Shown: positions 1-8,426 of the stretch, piece by piece
How the letters are laid out: every line of letters starts with the position of its first letter
Numbering within the stretch: position 1 is the stretch's first letter
NCBI GenBank assembly: GCA_010671965.1
Contig: JAAHIC010000079.1
Span: 1 to 11,317, forward strand
Reading direction: 5' to 3'
DNA length: 11,317 nucleotides
Origin: Leptolyngbya sp. SIO4C5
GTDB lineage: Bacteria; Cyanobacteriota; Cyanobacteriia; Phormidesmidales; Phormidesmidaceae
The notes under the pieces: generated by a model
The model's input: only the letters and a program-made list of their open reading frames with translations
What the model was told of the DNA's origin: nothing
Databases searched by the model: none
Program-made: the position numbers and the translations under genes

Positions 1-4
1 TCTG

Positions 5-118
5 GTTTCAATCCCCGTGAGGGGTTTTTGGTGGTTTCGACTCGCTTTCAAGTTCCTCAATTGCTGTCGCGATATTAATCAGTTTCAATCCCCGTGAGGG
101 GTTTTTGGTGGTTTCGAC
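5..118 (-). CRISPR. End of a CRISPR array (2 repeats, 1 spacer)
   Basis: Two identical 37-nt repeats lie at 5-41 and 82-118, separated by a 40-nt spacer (42-81). On the plus strand each repeat begins GTTTCAATCCCCGTGAGGGG and ends GGTGGTTTCGAC, with a CCCC/GGGG hairpin closed by a GTGA loop. Bases 1-4 are probably the end of another spacer, so the array continues off the left edge. Read on the minus strand the repeat ends in ATTGAAAC, the usual 8-nt crRNA 5' handle of many cyanobacterial type I and III arrays. I therefore infer minus-strand transcription, which makes the 42-81 spacer the leader-proximal one. No cas gene is in the window, so the subtype cannot be assigned. Confidence 0.93.
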
Positions 119-428
119 GGCGGGGGCTGAAAAAGTAGAGCTGACGCCCCTTTCAGACCTCGTTTGCGCGAACCTCCAGAAATTAGATAGAAAAATATGA
201 TTTAGGCTCATGAAACAAATTGCCCAAATCGGGGAAAGCATTGAAACATATAAGCTACAGCGATCGCGCGGAACCTCCCAAGCCTCAAAATCGCTCAAAC
301 CCAAGACCCGTCGGCCTTTGGCTCAATAATTTATCCACCTGGCTACAAACAGCTCCCCACTCGCGCTGCAGCGCTTTCCCATCAAACAGCTCAAACTATT
401 TACTTTTCTAGGTACTAACGCCGCCAAA
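119..428 (-). promoter_or_regulatory. Putative CRISPR leader region
   Basis: This gene-free stretch lies between the outermost repeat and the rpiA 3' end. If the array is transcribed on the minus strand, as the repeat polarity suggests, this is where the leader and array promoter must be. It includes an AT-rich block around 180-220, as leaders usually do. A weak minus-strand pair, TTGTTT (213-218) and TATTTT (192-197), is spaced 15 bp, which is too poor to call a promoter. No third repeat or degenerate repeat is visible. The short ORFs crossing the region overlap repeats or lack a ribosome site and are not credible. Confidence 0.4.
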
Positions 429-449
429 ACTGGCCGCTTTTTGACCAGT
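426..449 (-). terminator. Weak rho-independent terminator after rpiA
   Basis: On the minus strand ACTGGTC and GGCCAGT form a 7-bp stem (one G-U pair) around a 7-nt loop, followed by a short TTTT run. The hairpin sits about 100 nt past the rpiA stop and would separate rpiA transcription from the CRISPR leader. The short U-tract makes it a modest candidate. Confidence 0.4.
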
Positions 450-545
450 CTAGTCATTCCCATCCGTCTTGTCTACCCGCTGCCGCAAAAGCAATCAGCT
501 AGAGAGAATTCGACAGGCCAAACCCTGACTGAACGCCAGCTCTAC

Positions 546-1250
546 CTACATCGATCGCACCTTAGCCTCACCGTCAATCACCTCACCAATAAGAATTTCA
601 TCCGCAACACCGGCAAAAATCCCGTTTTCCACCACGCCAGGAATATTGTTCAAGGTCTTCTCCAGCTCCGCCGGATGGTCAATGCCGCCCTCAAACTTGA
701 CATCAATAATCAGATTGCCGTTGTCAGAAACCACTGGCCCCGCTTTCTTCACCCCCATCCGCAGATCCGGCTGGCCGCTCATCTGCCGAATTGCCCGCAT
801 CACCGGCGCCACCGCCATCGGAATCACCTCCACAGGCAGCAAAAACGTCGTGCCCAGCTTATCCGTCAGCTTGCCGCTGTCCACCACCACGATAAACTTC
901 TCCGCCAGAGAATCCACGATCTTCTCCTGGGTGTGGGCCGCCCCGCCCCCCTTAATCAAATTCTTATCGGGATCCACCTCATCCGCGCCGTCAATGGCAA
1001 CATCAATGTGATCCACTTCGTCTAAGCCCACCAGGGGAATGCCATAGTCGCGGGCCAGCACAATCGCCTGAAATGAAGTGGGAATACCCTTGATATCTTT
1101 CAGCTCACCGGACTTGAGACGCTCCCCAATAAACTGAATTGCATAGGCCGTGGTCGATCCCGTTCCCAAGCCCACAATTGAGCCAGACTCCACCTGATTG
1201 GCAGCGGCCCGTCCCACTTCCTGCTTCATCAGCTTGACGGCATCAGACAT
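546..1250 (-). CDS. rpiA: Ribose-5-phosphate isomerase A
   Basis: RpiA interconverts ribose 5-phosphate and ribulose 5-phosphate in the cytosol. In cyanobacteria this serves both the Calvin cycle (regeneration of RuBP) and the pentose phosphate pathway. The 234-aa product has the usual family length. Visible landmarks are the phosphate-binding GLGTGSTTA (27-35), DGADEVDP (87-94) with Asp87 and Asp90, Lys100 in LIKGGGAA, Glu109 in TQEK, and Lys127 in DSGK. They match the E. coli catalytic set Asp81, Asp84, Lys94, Glu103 and Lys121 with a constant offset of 6. The reading frame is open further upstream, but the start at 1250 is fixed by the homology start and by a GGAGG ribosome site (1258-1262) 7 nt before the ATG. 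It is divergent from the macroglobulin gene and stands alone, with no operon partner. Confidence 0.97.
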   Translation of the reverse strand: MSDAVKLMKQEVGRAAANQVESGSIVGLGTGSTTAYAIQFIGERLKSGELKDIKGIPTSFQAIVLARDYGIPLVGLDEVDHIDVAIDGADEVDPDKNLIKGGGAAHTQEKIVDSLAEKFIVVVDSGKLTDKLGTTFLLPVEVIPMAVAPVMRAIRQMSGQPDLRMGVKKAGPVVSDNGNLIIDVKFEGGIDHPAELEKTLNNIPGVVENGIFAGVADEILIGEVIDGEAKVRSM

Positions 1251-1257
1251 AGTTAAA

Positions 1258-1262
1258 CCTCC
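1258..1262 (-). promoter_or_regulatory. rpiA ribosome binding site
   Basis: GGAGG on the minus strand, 7 nt upstream of the ATG at 1250. It decides the rpiA start against the long upstream extension of the frame. Confidence 0.85.
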
Positions 1263-1302
1263 GGTAATCTCCCGGTTTCTAGGATGCCGCAAAGTGGCGG
1301 TC

Positions 1303-1330
1303 TTGCATAGCGCTACCGCGCCGTTAAGAA
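1303..1330 (+). promoter_or_regulatory. Possible promoter of the macroglobulin gene
   Basis: TTGCAT (1303-1308) and TAAGAA (1325-1330) are spaced 16 bp in the 154-bp divergent intergenic region, about 75 nt before the GTG start. The match is moderate. No equally good minus-strand promoter for rpiA stands out in the same interval. Confidence 0.25.
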
Positions 1331-1393
1331 TTGTGGGCTTTTCCGCGATCGCCCGTAGCCGTTCGGTATGACGAGAAATGAGTTCACTTTGTC

Positions 1394-1398
1394 GAGGG
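1394..1398 (+). promoter_or_regulatory. Ribosome binding site deciding a GTG start
   Basis: GAGGG lies 6 nt upstream of an in-frame GTG at 1405. The upstream in-frame ATG at 1378 has no comparable site before it, so 1405 is the preferred start of the macroglobulin gene. Confidence 0.65.
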
Positions 1399-1404
1399 AT
1401 CCTT

Positions 1405-4400
1405 GTGTTTAGCCGTCGCCGCGTCCTCAACCGCCTCTTTTGTTTTGTGCTGGGATTGGCGATCGCGTTAGGCATAGCTGCCTGTGAGTGGAACAATCTG
1501 AGGATGCCTTCGCTACCGGGGCGGCTAGACATTGCTGAATCCTTCCCTGCGGTGGAGCCGCTGCCTGACCCCGAACTGCCAGAGTGGATTGAGCAGATCA
1601 GTCCCCAAGGTCAAGCCGATTCCCTGGCCCAAATTCGCATTCGTTTTGAGTCAGCGCTGATTCCGGTCGAAAGCTTAGAGAGCACCGAGCAGCGAGACAT
1701 TCTAGAAAAGTTTGAGCTAACCCCCGCTCTGCCAGGGCAGTTTCGCTTTCTGACGCCGCGAATGGTGGGGTTTCAGGCCGATCAGGCATTGCCCAGAGCC
1801 ACCCGTGTGCGGGTAAAGCTGAAAGCAGGGCTGGCGGACTTGGCCGGACATGAACTCTCCGAAGATTTAGCCTGGACATTTAATACAGAGGAAATTGGGA
1901 TTACCAACCTGCCAGGACTGGAAGGGCGCAGCGGCACCGAAGCCAATCCGCTAGAGCTGACGCCCACCCTAGAAGTGATGTCCAATGTGGAGCTAGACAT
2001 TGACTCGCTCAAGCGGCACGTCAACTTTTCGCCTGCTGAGAGCGATCGCCGTCTAGCTTTAGAAGTGGCTTTAGTAGAAGACGAGTCGCCTGATGCCCCA
2101 GCAACCCAGTTCAACCCTGATAAAACCTGGGTCTACGCCCTGACCCCCCAGCGATCGCTCGACAAAGCCAGCACCTACACCCTGGAATTTGAGCCGGGAA
2201 TCAAGCCAGTACGGGGCAACCTGCCCAGCGACGAAAGTTTTGAGAGCGAAGTTGTCACCTACGCACCCCTGGCCTTTGAGGGCATTGAACAAATTGGGGC
2301 CGGGGGAGCCGGGGGAGCCTACGGTCGCTTTGAAAACGGCCTGCCCCAGCTCCGGTTCAATAACGGCCTAGTGGCAGAAACCGCCGTCGAGCATATCAGT
2401 ATCAGCCCCTCAGCGAAAGCCGAACCTCATCTGGTGCGGGCCTATGACGGCGATCGCCTCATCAGCCTCAACCCCTGGGCCTTAGAACCCGCCACTCAGT
2501 ACACCTTGACCCTGGGCGCAGACCTAGCGGATCAGTTCGGCCAGACTCTGGGAGAGCCGGTCACGGTGAAGTATGCCACCGCTGATCTAGCCGCCGATTT
2601 GTGGGCACCGTCAGACCTGCACATCTTTCCGGCCAGCCAGGATTTGCAGCTCAATGTCTCCACGGTTAACTTGCCTCAGAGCAGCTACCGGGCCGCGTTT
2701 CAAACGGTTCAACCCACCGACCTGATTTTTGCCGAGTCGGCCTATCCGCGCGGCGAAGGCCGCGATTTGCTGCCGCCACCGGAAACCTGGGACAGCGTTG
2801 CCGTAGAAGCGGCTAAAAACGAAATTACCGCAACCGCTATTCCGCTGCGGGAGCGACTCGGCGGCACCACCGGGCTGCTGGCCTACGGTGTCCAAGCCCG
2901 CACGACTGCCTACGAAGAAGACGGTCAGCAGCAGTGGCGCGAACCCAGCTTTTACGGGCTGGTGCAGCTCACCAACTTGGGCGTTTTTGCCCAGTGGTTC
3001 CCAGAAGCAGGGCTGATTCGGGTACACCATCTCTCAGACGGCGCGGTGGTGCCCTCGGCCCAGGTGGAGGTCTATCGCTCTCAGCTAGAGGGCGGCAGCG
3101 GCAGCACTCAGCCCTGTGCCGTCGGCCAAACAGACGAAAACGGCACGCTGCGGCTGGAAAATGTGTCCTTACAGGCTTGTCACGCCGGCACAGACAGCTT
3201 CACTGAGCCGCCCGAACTGCTGGTCGTTGCCAGAGAAGGCACAGACTGGGCTTTTGTGCGATCGCAGCCCTACAGCGGCAGCTATGGCTACGGTCTCTAC
3301 GCCGACTGGGAAAGCCAGGAACCGCGATCGCGGGGCACCATCTTCTCTGATCGCCAGCTCTATCAGCCGGGGGAAACCGCCTGGCTGACGGGAGCGGCCT
3401 ACTACCTGCAGGACGGAGCGCTCAAGCAGGACAAAAATGTGGCCTACACGGTAACGCTGCAGGATCCCAATGGCAGCAAGTTTGATCTAGGCACCCAGAC
3501 AACCAATGAGTTTGGCACCTTCTCGCTGGAATGGAAGCTAGGCCCGGATCAACCCCTGGGCTACTACTCCGTCAGCGCTAAAGCCGACAGCGGTGCTGAA
3601 ATTTTGGGTGAATTCAGAGTCGCTGAGTTCAAGCCGCCCAATTTTAAGGTGGACTTAACTCTGGCAGCAGAGACAGCCACTGCCGGCGAGACGATTGCGG
3701 CTCAAGTCCAAAGCAACTATCTCTTCGGCCCGCCAGTGCAGGAAGGCCAGATAGAATACTACGTCACCCGTCGCCCTACCGATTTTACGCCAGCAGGCTG
3801 GCAAGGCTTTAGCTTTGGTCGCCGCTGGGACTGGCCGGAGGAAGAACCGACAGTGCCTTCAGATGTGCGCCAGGAAAGCCAGGTGCTGAGTTCTGAGGGC
3901 AGCAGCGATCTCACGGTGAGCGTCAGCGAAGACTTACCCTACGCCATGACCTACCGGGTAGACGCCGAAGTGGTAGACGCTTCCAATCTCTCCGTCACCA
4001 ATTCGCAAACCTTTACGGTCCTGCCCAGCGATCGCCTGATTGGCCTCAAGACCGACTTTGTGGCCCAGGCCGAAGATCCGCTTGAAGTCAGCGTCGTGGT
4101 CAGCGACCCGCAGGGCAATGCGATCGCGGGGGAGTCGGTGCGGCTGGAGCTGCAAAAGGTGACCTACAGCAGCGTAGTGCAGGTGGTGGAAGGTAGCCGC
4201 CTGTCGCAAAATCAGGTGGAGTATGAAACAGTGGCAACTGCGTCAGTGCGATCGCGCTCGGCCCCTCGTACCGTCACCCTGACGCCACCAGAATCTGGCA
4301 CCTACCGCCTGCGGGCCAACTTTGCCAACAGCCAGGATGAGCGCACCGCCACCGATGCTCGCTTCTGGGCCACCGGGGCTGAACCTGTCTACTGGGGCGG

Positions 4401-7146
4401 ACGCTACCGCAACAACCGCCTGGAGCTACAGCTTGACCAGGAAAGCTATCAGCCGGGAGAAACCGCTACCGTCCTGATCCAGTCTCCCTACGAGCAAGCC
4501 GAGCTGTATTTCTCAGTGATTCGCCACGACACTCTCTACCAGCAGATTGTGCCCGTCACAGGCAGCGCCCCCCAGATTCAGTTCACCGTCACCCCGGACA
4601 TGCTGCCTAATGCGGCGGTGGAAGCAGTCCTGGTGCGCCAGGGAGAACCGCTAGAGGCGATTGAACCCAGCAGCCTAGACAGCTTAGTCAGTATTGGCTT
4701 TGCCCCTTTCAACACCAGCTTAGAAAATCAGTACCTCACTGCCGAGGTCACAGCCCAGACCGACACCCTCCAGCCCGCCGCCGAGCAAACCCTCCAGCTC
4801 AGCCTGCAGGATAGCCAAAACCGCCCGGTACGGGGCCAGTTCACGGTGATGGTGGTGAATGAGGCGGTGCTGCAGCTCAGCGGCTACCGTCCGCCAGACC
4901 TGGTGGAAACAGTTTACGCTGAGCAGCCCATTTCCATGCGCTTTGTAGACAATCGCCCGGACGTGGTGCTGGTGCCCTTTGCTTCTCCCATTGCTAAGGG
5001 CTGGGGCTATGGCGGCGGCCTCTCTGGCGGTGCGGCCAATACGCGGCTGCGACGCCAGTTCCGGCCCCTGGCTTATTACAACGGTTCTGTCATTACCAAC
5101 GAGCAGGGACAGGCTGAAGTCACTTTTGCCTTACCCGATGACCTCACCACCTGGCGGGTCATGGTAGTCGCCACCGACGGCGATTTGCGCTTCGGCAACG
5201 CTGAAACTACGTTCGTCACCACCCAGCCCCTAGTCACCAATCCGGTGCTGCCCCAGTTTGTCCGCGTCGGCGATCGCTTTCAGGCAGGTCTGGCCGCCAC
5301 TAACAACACCGACAGCGCCGAACGATTGACCCTCGACGGTGATCTCAGTCCGGGGCTTGCCTTTGTCTCAGGCGACGGCACCCGCCAAACCCGCCTCGAT
5401 CAAGAAACCGCAGCCTATCGGTTTGAGATGGTGGCGCAGCAGCCCGGCACTGCTGAGGTTCAGTTTCGTAGCCAGTTGGGAGACGTGGGAGACGCTTTTG
5501 AAGTGACGTTTCCGGTAGAGCCGCTGGCGGTGACCGAGCAGGTGGTAGAAACCGGGGTGACTAAAGACAGCGTTACGATGCCGCTGCGTATAGCTGAGGA
5601 CGTGATCCCGGATACAGGTGGACTCGATGTCACCTTAGCTAGCACCCTGATTGCTAATTTGCAGGCACCGGCAAAGTCGGTCTTTGAAACCACCTGGCCC
5701 AATCTAGAAACGGCGGCCAGCCGCTTAGCGATCGCCGCTAACCTGCACGTCCTCAACCAGCAGTACGGCCAAACCTTTGCGGGGCTAGATCCGTTGGCCC
5801 AGGTTACCCAGGCGATCGCCCAAATTGAGGAACTGCAGCAGCCCGATGGCGGCTTTGTCAACTGGCCGGGAGCAGCGCGTTCAGATGCCTTCACTACAAC
5901 TTGGGCCGCACAGGCGATCGCTCAGGCCACCCAGGCCGGGTTTGAGATTGACGCCAACCTCACCAATCGGCTCAAAGGCTACCTCGACAAGCTGCTAGCC
6001 AATCCGGGGCAGTACGATTTCTGTCAGTCAGACCTATGCAAGCGACAGCTCAGGTTAGAGACGCTGCTGGCGCTGGAGGCGCTGGGCGATCGCCGCAATC
6101 AGTTTCTGGCTGATCTCTACGAGAACCGCGAGCAGTTTGATGAAGTAGATTTGATTCGCCTCGCTCGCTACCTGTCCCAGTTCCCCGACTGGCAGCCCCA
6201 GGCTGATGCGCTTGCCAGCCAGATACAAGAAACCGTCTATGAAACCGGGCGCAGCGCGACGGTTAACCTGCCAGAGCAGTGGCGCTGGTTTAGCTCCACC
6301 ACAACGGCCCAGGCCCAGGCGCTGCAGCTCTTTATCACCCGCAATGCCAGTCCTGAAATTCTCAGCCGCTTTGTGGAGGGGCTGCTGGCTCTGCGGCGGC
6401 AGGGTACCTGGCAGACCCCCTACGATAACGCTCAAGCCCTGACGGCCCTGGTGGACTACGCCCAGCTCCAGCCGACGCCGCCTAACTTTGAGGCGACTGT
6501 GCGGCTAGATCAAGACACCCTCGCCACTGAGCAGTTCACGGGCTACGAAGATCCCACCGCTCAGATTGTAGTGCCCATGACCGAACTGCCTCAGGGAGCC
6601 TCCAACCTTACCCTGCAAAAGTCCGGTGAGGGTTCGCTGCATTATGTCGCTGCCTATCGCTATCGCCTAGCCGGAATGCCCCCCGGACAACTCAGCGGGC
6701 TGCGGGTGACGCGGACGGTACATCCGGTGAATCAAGCAGAGGTGCTGTATGAGCTAGGACTGCGATCGCCCGACAATCCCTTAACGCTTGAAGCGGGTCA
6801 GGTCTTTGACATTGGCCTGGAAATTATCAGCGACCATCCGGTCAACCATGTCCTCATTACCGATCCGCTGCCGGGAGGCTTAGAACCGATCGACACCAGC
6901 TTCCAAACCGCTACCCCCTACCATCAGGCCCAGCAGGATAGCTGGCAAATTGGCTATCAAACGCTTTACGGCGATCGCGTTTTGGCCTATGGCGATCATC
7001 TAGAAGCGGGAGTCTATGGTCTGCATTACTTAGTGCGATCGGTGACGCCGGGGACGTTCCTTTGGCCAGGGTCAGAGGTGCGTTTGCAGTATGCGCCGGA
7101 AGAGTTTGGCCGCGCCGCAGCGGCGGAAGTGCGGATAGAGGAGTAA
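1405..7146 (+). CDS. Alpha-2-macroglobulin family lipoprotein, thioester-less
   Basis: This is a 1913-aa relative of bacterial alpha-2-macroglobulins (E. coli YfhM type), periplasmic proteins thought to trap incoming proteases. A basic, hydrophobic leader ends in the lipobox IAAC, with Cys27 as the lipidated residue. The order that follows is: Ig/SbsA-like beta domains (about 50-420); an MG2 domain opening [13 protein letters not shown] (around 645-740); further macroglobulin and bait-region-like segments, including [18 protein letters not shown] (near 1010-1030); the A2M domain ([16 protein letters not shown], about 1220-1300); an alpha-helical thioester-domain region (about 1415-1650, with [12 protein letters not shown]); and a C-terminal MG10-like domain ending [12 protein letters not shown]. 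Where active members have CxEQ, this protein reads NLET (1433-1436), so no thioester can form. The start is GTG 1405, chosen for its GAGGG site; ATG 1378 would add nine residues. The usual partner pbpC is not adjacent. SRRRVLN (3-9) faintly resembles a Tat motif. Confidence 0.95.
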   Translation: MFSRRRVLNRLFCFVLGLAIALGIAACEWNNLRMPSLPGRLDIAESFPAVEPLPDPELPEWIEQISPQGQADSLAQIRIRFESALIPVESLESTEQRDILEKFELTPALPGQFRFLTPRMVGFQADQALPRATRVRVKLKAGLADLAGHELSEDLAWTFNTEEIGITNLPGLEGRSGTEANPLELTPTLEVMSNVELDIDSLKRHVNFSPAESDRRLALEVALVEDESPDAPATQFNPDKTWVYALTPQRSLDKASTYTLEFEPGIKPVRGNLPSDESFESEVVTYAPLAFEGIEQIGAGGAGGAYGRFENGLPQLRFNNGLVAETAVEHISISPSAKAEPHLVRAYDGDRLISLNPWALEPATQYTLTLGADLADQFGQTLGEPVTVKYATADLAADLWAPSDLHIFPASQDLQLNVSTVNLPQSSYRAAFQTVQPTDLIFAESAYPRGEGRDLLPPPETWDSVAVEAAKNEITATAIPLRERLGGTTGLLAYGVQARTTAYEEDGQQQWREPSFYGLVQLTNLGVFAQWFPEAGLIRVHHLSDGAVVPSAQVEVYRSQLEGGSGSTQPCAVGQTDENGTLRLENVSLQACHAGTDSFTEPPELLVVAREGTDWAFVRSQPYSGSYGYGLYADWESQEPRSRGTIFSDRQLYQPGETAWLTGAAYYLQDGALKQDKNVAYTVTLQDPNGSKFDLGTQTTNEFGTFSLEWKLGPDQPLGYYSVSAKADSGAEILGEFRVAEFKPPNFKVDLTLAAETATAGETIAAQVQSNYLFGPPVQEGQIEYYVTRRPTDFTPAGWQGFSFGRRWDWPEEEPTVPSDVRQESQVLSSEGSSDLTVSVSEDLPYAMTYRVDAEVVDASNLSVTNSQTFTVLPSDRLIGLKTDFVAQAEDPLEVSVVVSDPQGNAIAGESVRLELQKVTYSSVVQVVEGSRLSQNQVEYETVATASVRSRSAPRTVTLTPPESGTYRLRANFANSQDERTATDARFWATGAEPVYWGGRYRNNRLELQLDQESYQPGETATVLIQSPYEQAELYFSVIRHDTLYQQIVPVTGSAPQIQFTVTPDMLPNAAVEAVLVRQGEPLEAIEPSSLDSLVSIGFAPFNTSLENQYLTAEVTAQTDTLQPAAEQTLQLSLQDSQNRPVRGQFTVMVVNEAVLQLSGYRPPDLVETVYAEQPISMRFVDNRPDVVLVPFASPIAKGWGYGGGLSGGAANTRLRRQFRPLAYYNGSVITNEQGQAEVTFALPDDLTTWRVMVVATDGDLRFGNAETTFVTTQPLVTNPVLPQFVRVGDRFQAGLAATNNTDSAERLTLDGDLSPGLAFVSGDGTRQTRLDQETAAYRFEMVAQQPGTAEVQFRSQLGDVGDAFEVTFPVEPLAVTEQVVETGVTKDSVTMPLRIAEDVIPDTGGLDVTLASTLIANLQAPAKSVFETTWPNLETAASRLAIAANLHVLNQQYGQTFAGLDPLAQVTQAIAQIEELQQPDGGFVNWPGAARSDAFTTTWAAQAIAQATQAGFEIDANLTNRLKGYLDKLLANPGQYDFCQSDLCKRQLRLETLLALEALGDRRNQFLADLYENREQFDEVDLIRLARYLSQFPDWQPQADALASQIQETVYETGRSATVNLPEQWRWFSSTTTAQAQALQLFITRNASPEILSRFVEGLLALRRQGTWQTPYDNAQALTALVDYAQLQPTPPNFEATVRLDQDTLATEQFTGYEDPTAQIVVPMTELPQGASNLTLQKSGEGSLHYVAAYRYRLAGMPPGQLSGLRVTRTVHPVNQAEVLYELGLRSPDNPLTLEAGQVFDIGLEIISDHPVNHVLITDPLPGGLEPIDTSFQTATPYHQAQQDSWQIGYQTLYGDRVLAYGDHLEAGVYGLHYLVRSVTPGTFLWPGSEVRLQYAPEEFGRAAAAEVRIEE

Positions 7147-7184
7147 AACTCAGCTAGAATTTCATCGGTATCTTGAGACATCCA

Positions 7185-7282
7185 TAGATCAAGCAAAACG
7201 TAGGATGGGCAAAGGGCCTAGTGCCCATCAAGATATATCGCCAAGTTTATGATGGGCACGCTTTGCTTTGCCCATCATACGC
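7185..7282 (+). repeat. REP-like palindromic repeat, copy A
   Basis: The unit contains four GATGGGC/GCCCATC arms in alternating orientation. The outer arms are CGTAGGATGGGCAAAG (7199-7214) and CTTTGCCCATCATACG (7266-7281), with one mismatch. The inner arms are GTGCCCATC (7221-7229) and GATGGGCAC (7251-7259). The right half alone forms a perfect 11-bp hairpin, TATGATGGGCA/TGCCCATCATA (7248-7279), around a 10-nt loop. It sits 39 bp after the macroglobulin stop and just before the RAYT gene, so it may also stabilise or end the upstream mRNA, although no U-tract follows. Confidence 0.85.
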
Positions 7283-7315
7283 GATCGCTTCACGCTTACC
7301 GGGTATTCATAATCT

Positions 7316-7813
7316 ATGGAATACCGACGCTACTATCAACCTGGCGGCACCTACTTCTTTACCGTTGTCACTCAGAATCGACAACGGCTGCTAATTGAAC
7401 ACATCGATCGCCTACGAACAGCTTTTTGGCATGGCATGCAACGCTATCCATTTACCATTGAAGGCATTGTTGTTCTACCGGATCATCTGCACACTATTTG
7501 GCAGTTACCGGACAAAGATGACGATTTTTCGATTCGCTGGATGGTGATTAAACGTAAATTTTCCGCTGGCTTTCAAACAGAATTTGTTAGCGCATCAAAA
7601 CAAGCGAAGCGAGAGAAAGGCATTTGGCAGCGGCGATTTTGGGAGCACCGTATTCGTGATGCAGAAGATTGGCAACGGCACCTGGATTATATTCATTACA
7701 ATCCGGTTAAGCATGGGTATTGTTCAATCCCTGCGGCATGGCCTTACAGCTCTTTTCATCGCGCAGTCAAGCAAGGTTTGTACGACGTGGATTGGGGTGG
7801 AGAGCATTGTTAA
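7316..7813 (+). CDS. REP-associated tyrosine transposase (RAYT)
   Basis: A single-domain Y1/HUH transposase of 165 aa, a typical RAYT length. The metal-binding HUH motif is His57-Leu58-His59 within VLPDHLHTIW. The conserved C-terminal signature HLDYIHYNPVKHG (122-134) carries the probable nucleophile Tyr125. GIWQRRFWEHRIRD (102-115) is also family-typical. RAYTs bind and nick single-stranded REP hairpins; they are related to IS200/IS605 TnpA but are normally domesticated single-copy genes. Matching palindromes lie on both sides. There is no good ribosome site before the ATG at 7316, so expression may be low. Codon use and base composition are slightly more AT-rich than in the macroglobulin gene, consistent with a mobile origin. 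Confidence 0.95.
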   Translation: MEYRRYYQPGGTYFFTVVTQNRQRLLIEHIDRLRTAFWHGMQRYPFTIEGIVVLPDHLHTIWQLPDKDDDFSIRWMVIKRKFSAGFQTEFVSASKQAKREKGIWQRRFWEHRIRDAEDWQRHLDYIHYNPVKHGYCSIPAAWPYSSFHRAVKQGLYDVDWGGEHC

Positions 7814-7855
7814 ATTGATGGGGTGAGTGTGGGCCGAAATCTATTGTTTAATCCT

Positions 7856-7908
7856 TATGATGGGCATTTTTGGATGGGCACGCTTTGCTTTGCCCATCCT
7901 ACGCCGCT
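7856..7908 (+). repeat. REP-like palindromic repeat, partial copy C
   Basis: GGATGGGCA (7872-7880) and TGCCCATCC (7891-7899) form a 9-bp hairpin with the same CGCTTTGCTT loop as copies A and B, followed by the shared tail TACGCCGCT. Only the right half of the full unit is present. A second TTATGATGGGCA fragment (7856-7867) just before it resembles the copy A junction, which suggests rearrangement or partial duplication. Confidence 0.8.
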
Positions 7909-7986
7909 ACGCTGCTGACTGGGTCGTCAAGGGAGGGGCTGATTTTTGCGGTGGGGAGGTCAGGCGATTTTTGCGGGTTTTTGCCG

Positions 7987-8088
7987 TAGATCAAGCACAA
8001 CGTAGGATGGGCAAAGGGCCTAGCCCGTGCCCATCAAGATATATCGCCAAGTTTACGATGGGCACGCTTTGCTTTGCCCATCCTACGC
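7987..8088 (+). repeat. REP-like palindromic repeat, copy B
   Basis: A full copy in the same orientation as copy A. The outer arms CGTAGGATGGGCAAAG (8001-8016) and CTTTGCCCATCCTACG (8072-8087) are perfectly complementary over 16 bp. The inner arms CGTGCCCATC (8026-8035) and GATGGGCACG (8057-8066) pair over 10 bp around a 21-nt loop. Relative to copy A it has a 4-bp insertion after CCTAG. It lies just upstream of the promoter at 8103. Confidence 0.85.
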
Positions 8089-8102
8089 CGCTGTACCCAC
8101 GG

Positions 8103-8131
8103 TTGACTGCGATCGCCCGATCGCCTATATT
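8103..8131 (+). promoter_or_regulatory. Strong sigma-70-type promoter
   Basis: TTGACT (8103-8108) and TATATT (8126-8131) are spaced exactly 17 bp, each hexamer one base off consensus. The spacer is made largely of HIP1-like CGATCGCC sequence. The predicted start is near 8138. No credible ORF begins in the following 300 bases, so the product is either an RNA or the leader of the 77-aa gene. This is the best promoter match in the window. Confidence 0.65.
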
Positions 8132-8137
8132 CATCCA

Positions 8138-8341
8138 TTAAGCTGCAACGGTTCAAACGTTACGGCTTGTTCACATTCAGGACTCAAAAACCTAGCGGCC
8201 CCTGAAGGTGCGGACACACCAACAGGAGCCTAAACCCCCAAACTACGAGGCAGTTCGGGATGGTCTAGGGGTGATTTTAACCTTTAGCCACCTCGCTTTG
8301 CGCTGCAATGTCACGGGGTGGCTAAGTTTTTGGTTCTGGAT
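8138..8341 (+). ncRNA. Candidate sRNA or attenuated 5' leader (about 200 nt)
   Basis: The interval is bounded by a near-consensus promoter and an intrinsic terminator and holds no plausible coding frame. Predicted structure by eye: a small AACG/CGTT hairpin with the T-loop-like loop GTTCAAA (8147-8161); a stem-loop at 8197-8230 with GGC/GCC, a C-A mismatch, CCTG/CAGG, a symmetric AA/AA internal loop and GGTG/CACC capped by CGGACA; an ACCCC/GGGGT pairing around 8234-8272; then the terminator hairpin. I compared it from memory with 6S, SRP RNA, tmRNA, RNase P RNA and the cyanobacterial glutamine riboswitch and saw no match. Because a small gene follows in the same direction, the terminator could instead be a regulated attenuator. 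Ends are approximate. Confidence 0.45.
8283..8341 (+). terminator. Intrinsic terminator
   Basis: TAGCCACC (8285-8292) and GGTGGCTA (8327-8334) pair perfectly, extended by T-A and T-G pairs to about 10 bp. A long 34-nt loop intervenes, and TTTTT (8337-8341) follows. It lies about 200 nt after the strong promoter and 118 nt before the 77-aa gene, so it either ends an sRNA or acts as an attenuator. Confidence 0.6.
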
Positions 8342-8345
8342 TGCC

Positions 8346-8426
8346 GGAAGTCAGAACGGAAGCGACGAAAGGGTAGGTAGCCAAGTGCGCCTACTCCAAC
8401 AGTCATTCTCCCCACTTCTGACTTCC
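8346..8426 (+). promoter_or_regulatory. Structured leader of the 77-aa gene
   Basis: GGAAGTCAGAA (8346-8356) is perfectly complementary to TTCTGACTTCC (8416-8426). The arms enclose a smaller GTAGG/CCTAC hairpin (8373-8377 with 8390-8394, extendable by G-U and G-C pairs). The whole fold starts 5 nt after the terminator U-tract and ends 20 nt before the ribosome site of the small gene. It may be a translational regulator or an mRNA-stabilising element; I recognise no known riboswitch. Confidence 0.4.

Larger units (their letters stand above)
7185..8088. mobile_element. REPtron: RAYT gene with flanking REP-like palindromes
   Basis: Two nearly identical palindromic repeats of about 100 bp (7185-7282 and 7987-8088) flank a RAYT gene in the same orientation, with a third partial copy between the gene and the right repeat. 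The two full copies differ by three substitutions and one 4-bp indel. This is the standard layout of a REP-associated tyrosine transposase with its substrate repeats. The RAYT frame is intact and no inactivating change is visible. Boundaries are those of the outer repeats, as no target duplication is expected for this class. Confidence 0.8.

Noticed and set aside
226..247. Degenerate CRISPR repeat (GGGGAAAGCATTGAAAC)
   Set aside because: It is in the opposite orientation to the real repeats and shares only the 8-nt ATTGAAAC and a GGGG run; probably chance.
8..304. 98-aa minus-strand ORF
   Set aside because: It runs through both CRISPR repeats and the spacer, and its protein contains the repeat translated in different frames. 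There is no ribosome site.
441..1025. 194-aa plus-strand ORF opposite rpiA
   Set aside because: Antisense shadow of rpiA, His/Arg-rich from reversed codons. rpiA has full catalytic motif support.
1251..1532. N-terminal extension of the rpiA frame
   Set aside because: It overlaps the macroglobulin start and has no homology character, while GGAGG 7 nt before 1250 sets the start.
7827..8141. 104-aa ORF after the RAYT
   Set aside because: It reads through REP copies C and B; the apparent protein is translated palindrome with no ribosome site of note.
8143..8170. tRNA-like T-arm (GGTTCAAAC)
   Set aside because: The loop resembles a tRNA T-loop, but the stem is 4 bp and no acceptor, D or anticodon arms can be built upstream.
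8341..8400. Glutamine riboswitch (glnA / downstream-peptide motif)
   Set aside because: GGAAGT and CGGAAG fragments before a small ORF are suggestive, but the conserved CGUU...CUGGGCGGAAGUAAGG arrangement and the closing stem are absent.
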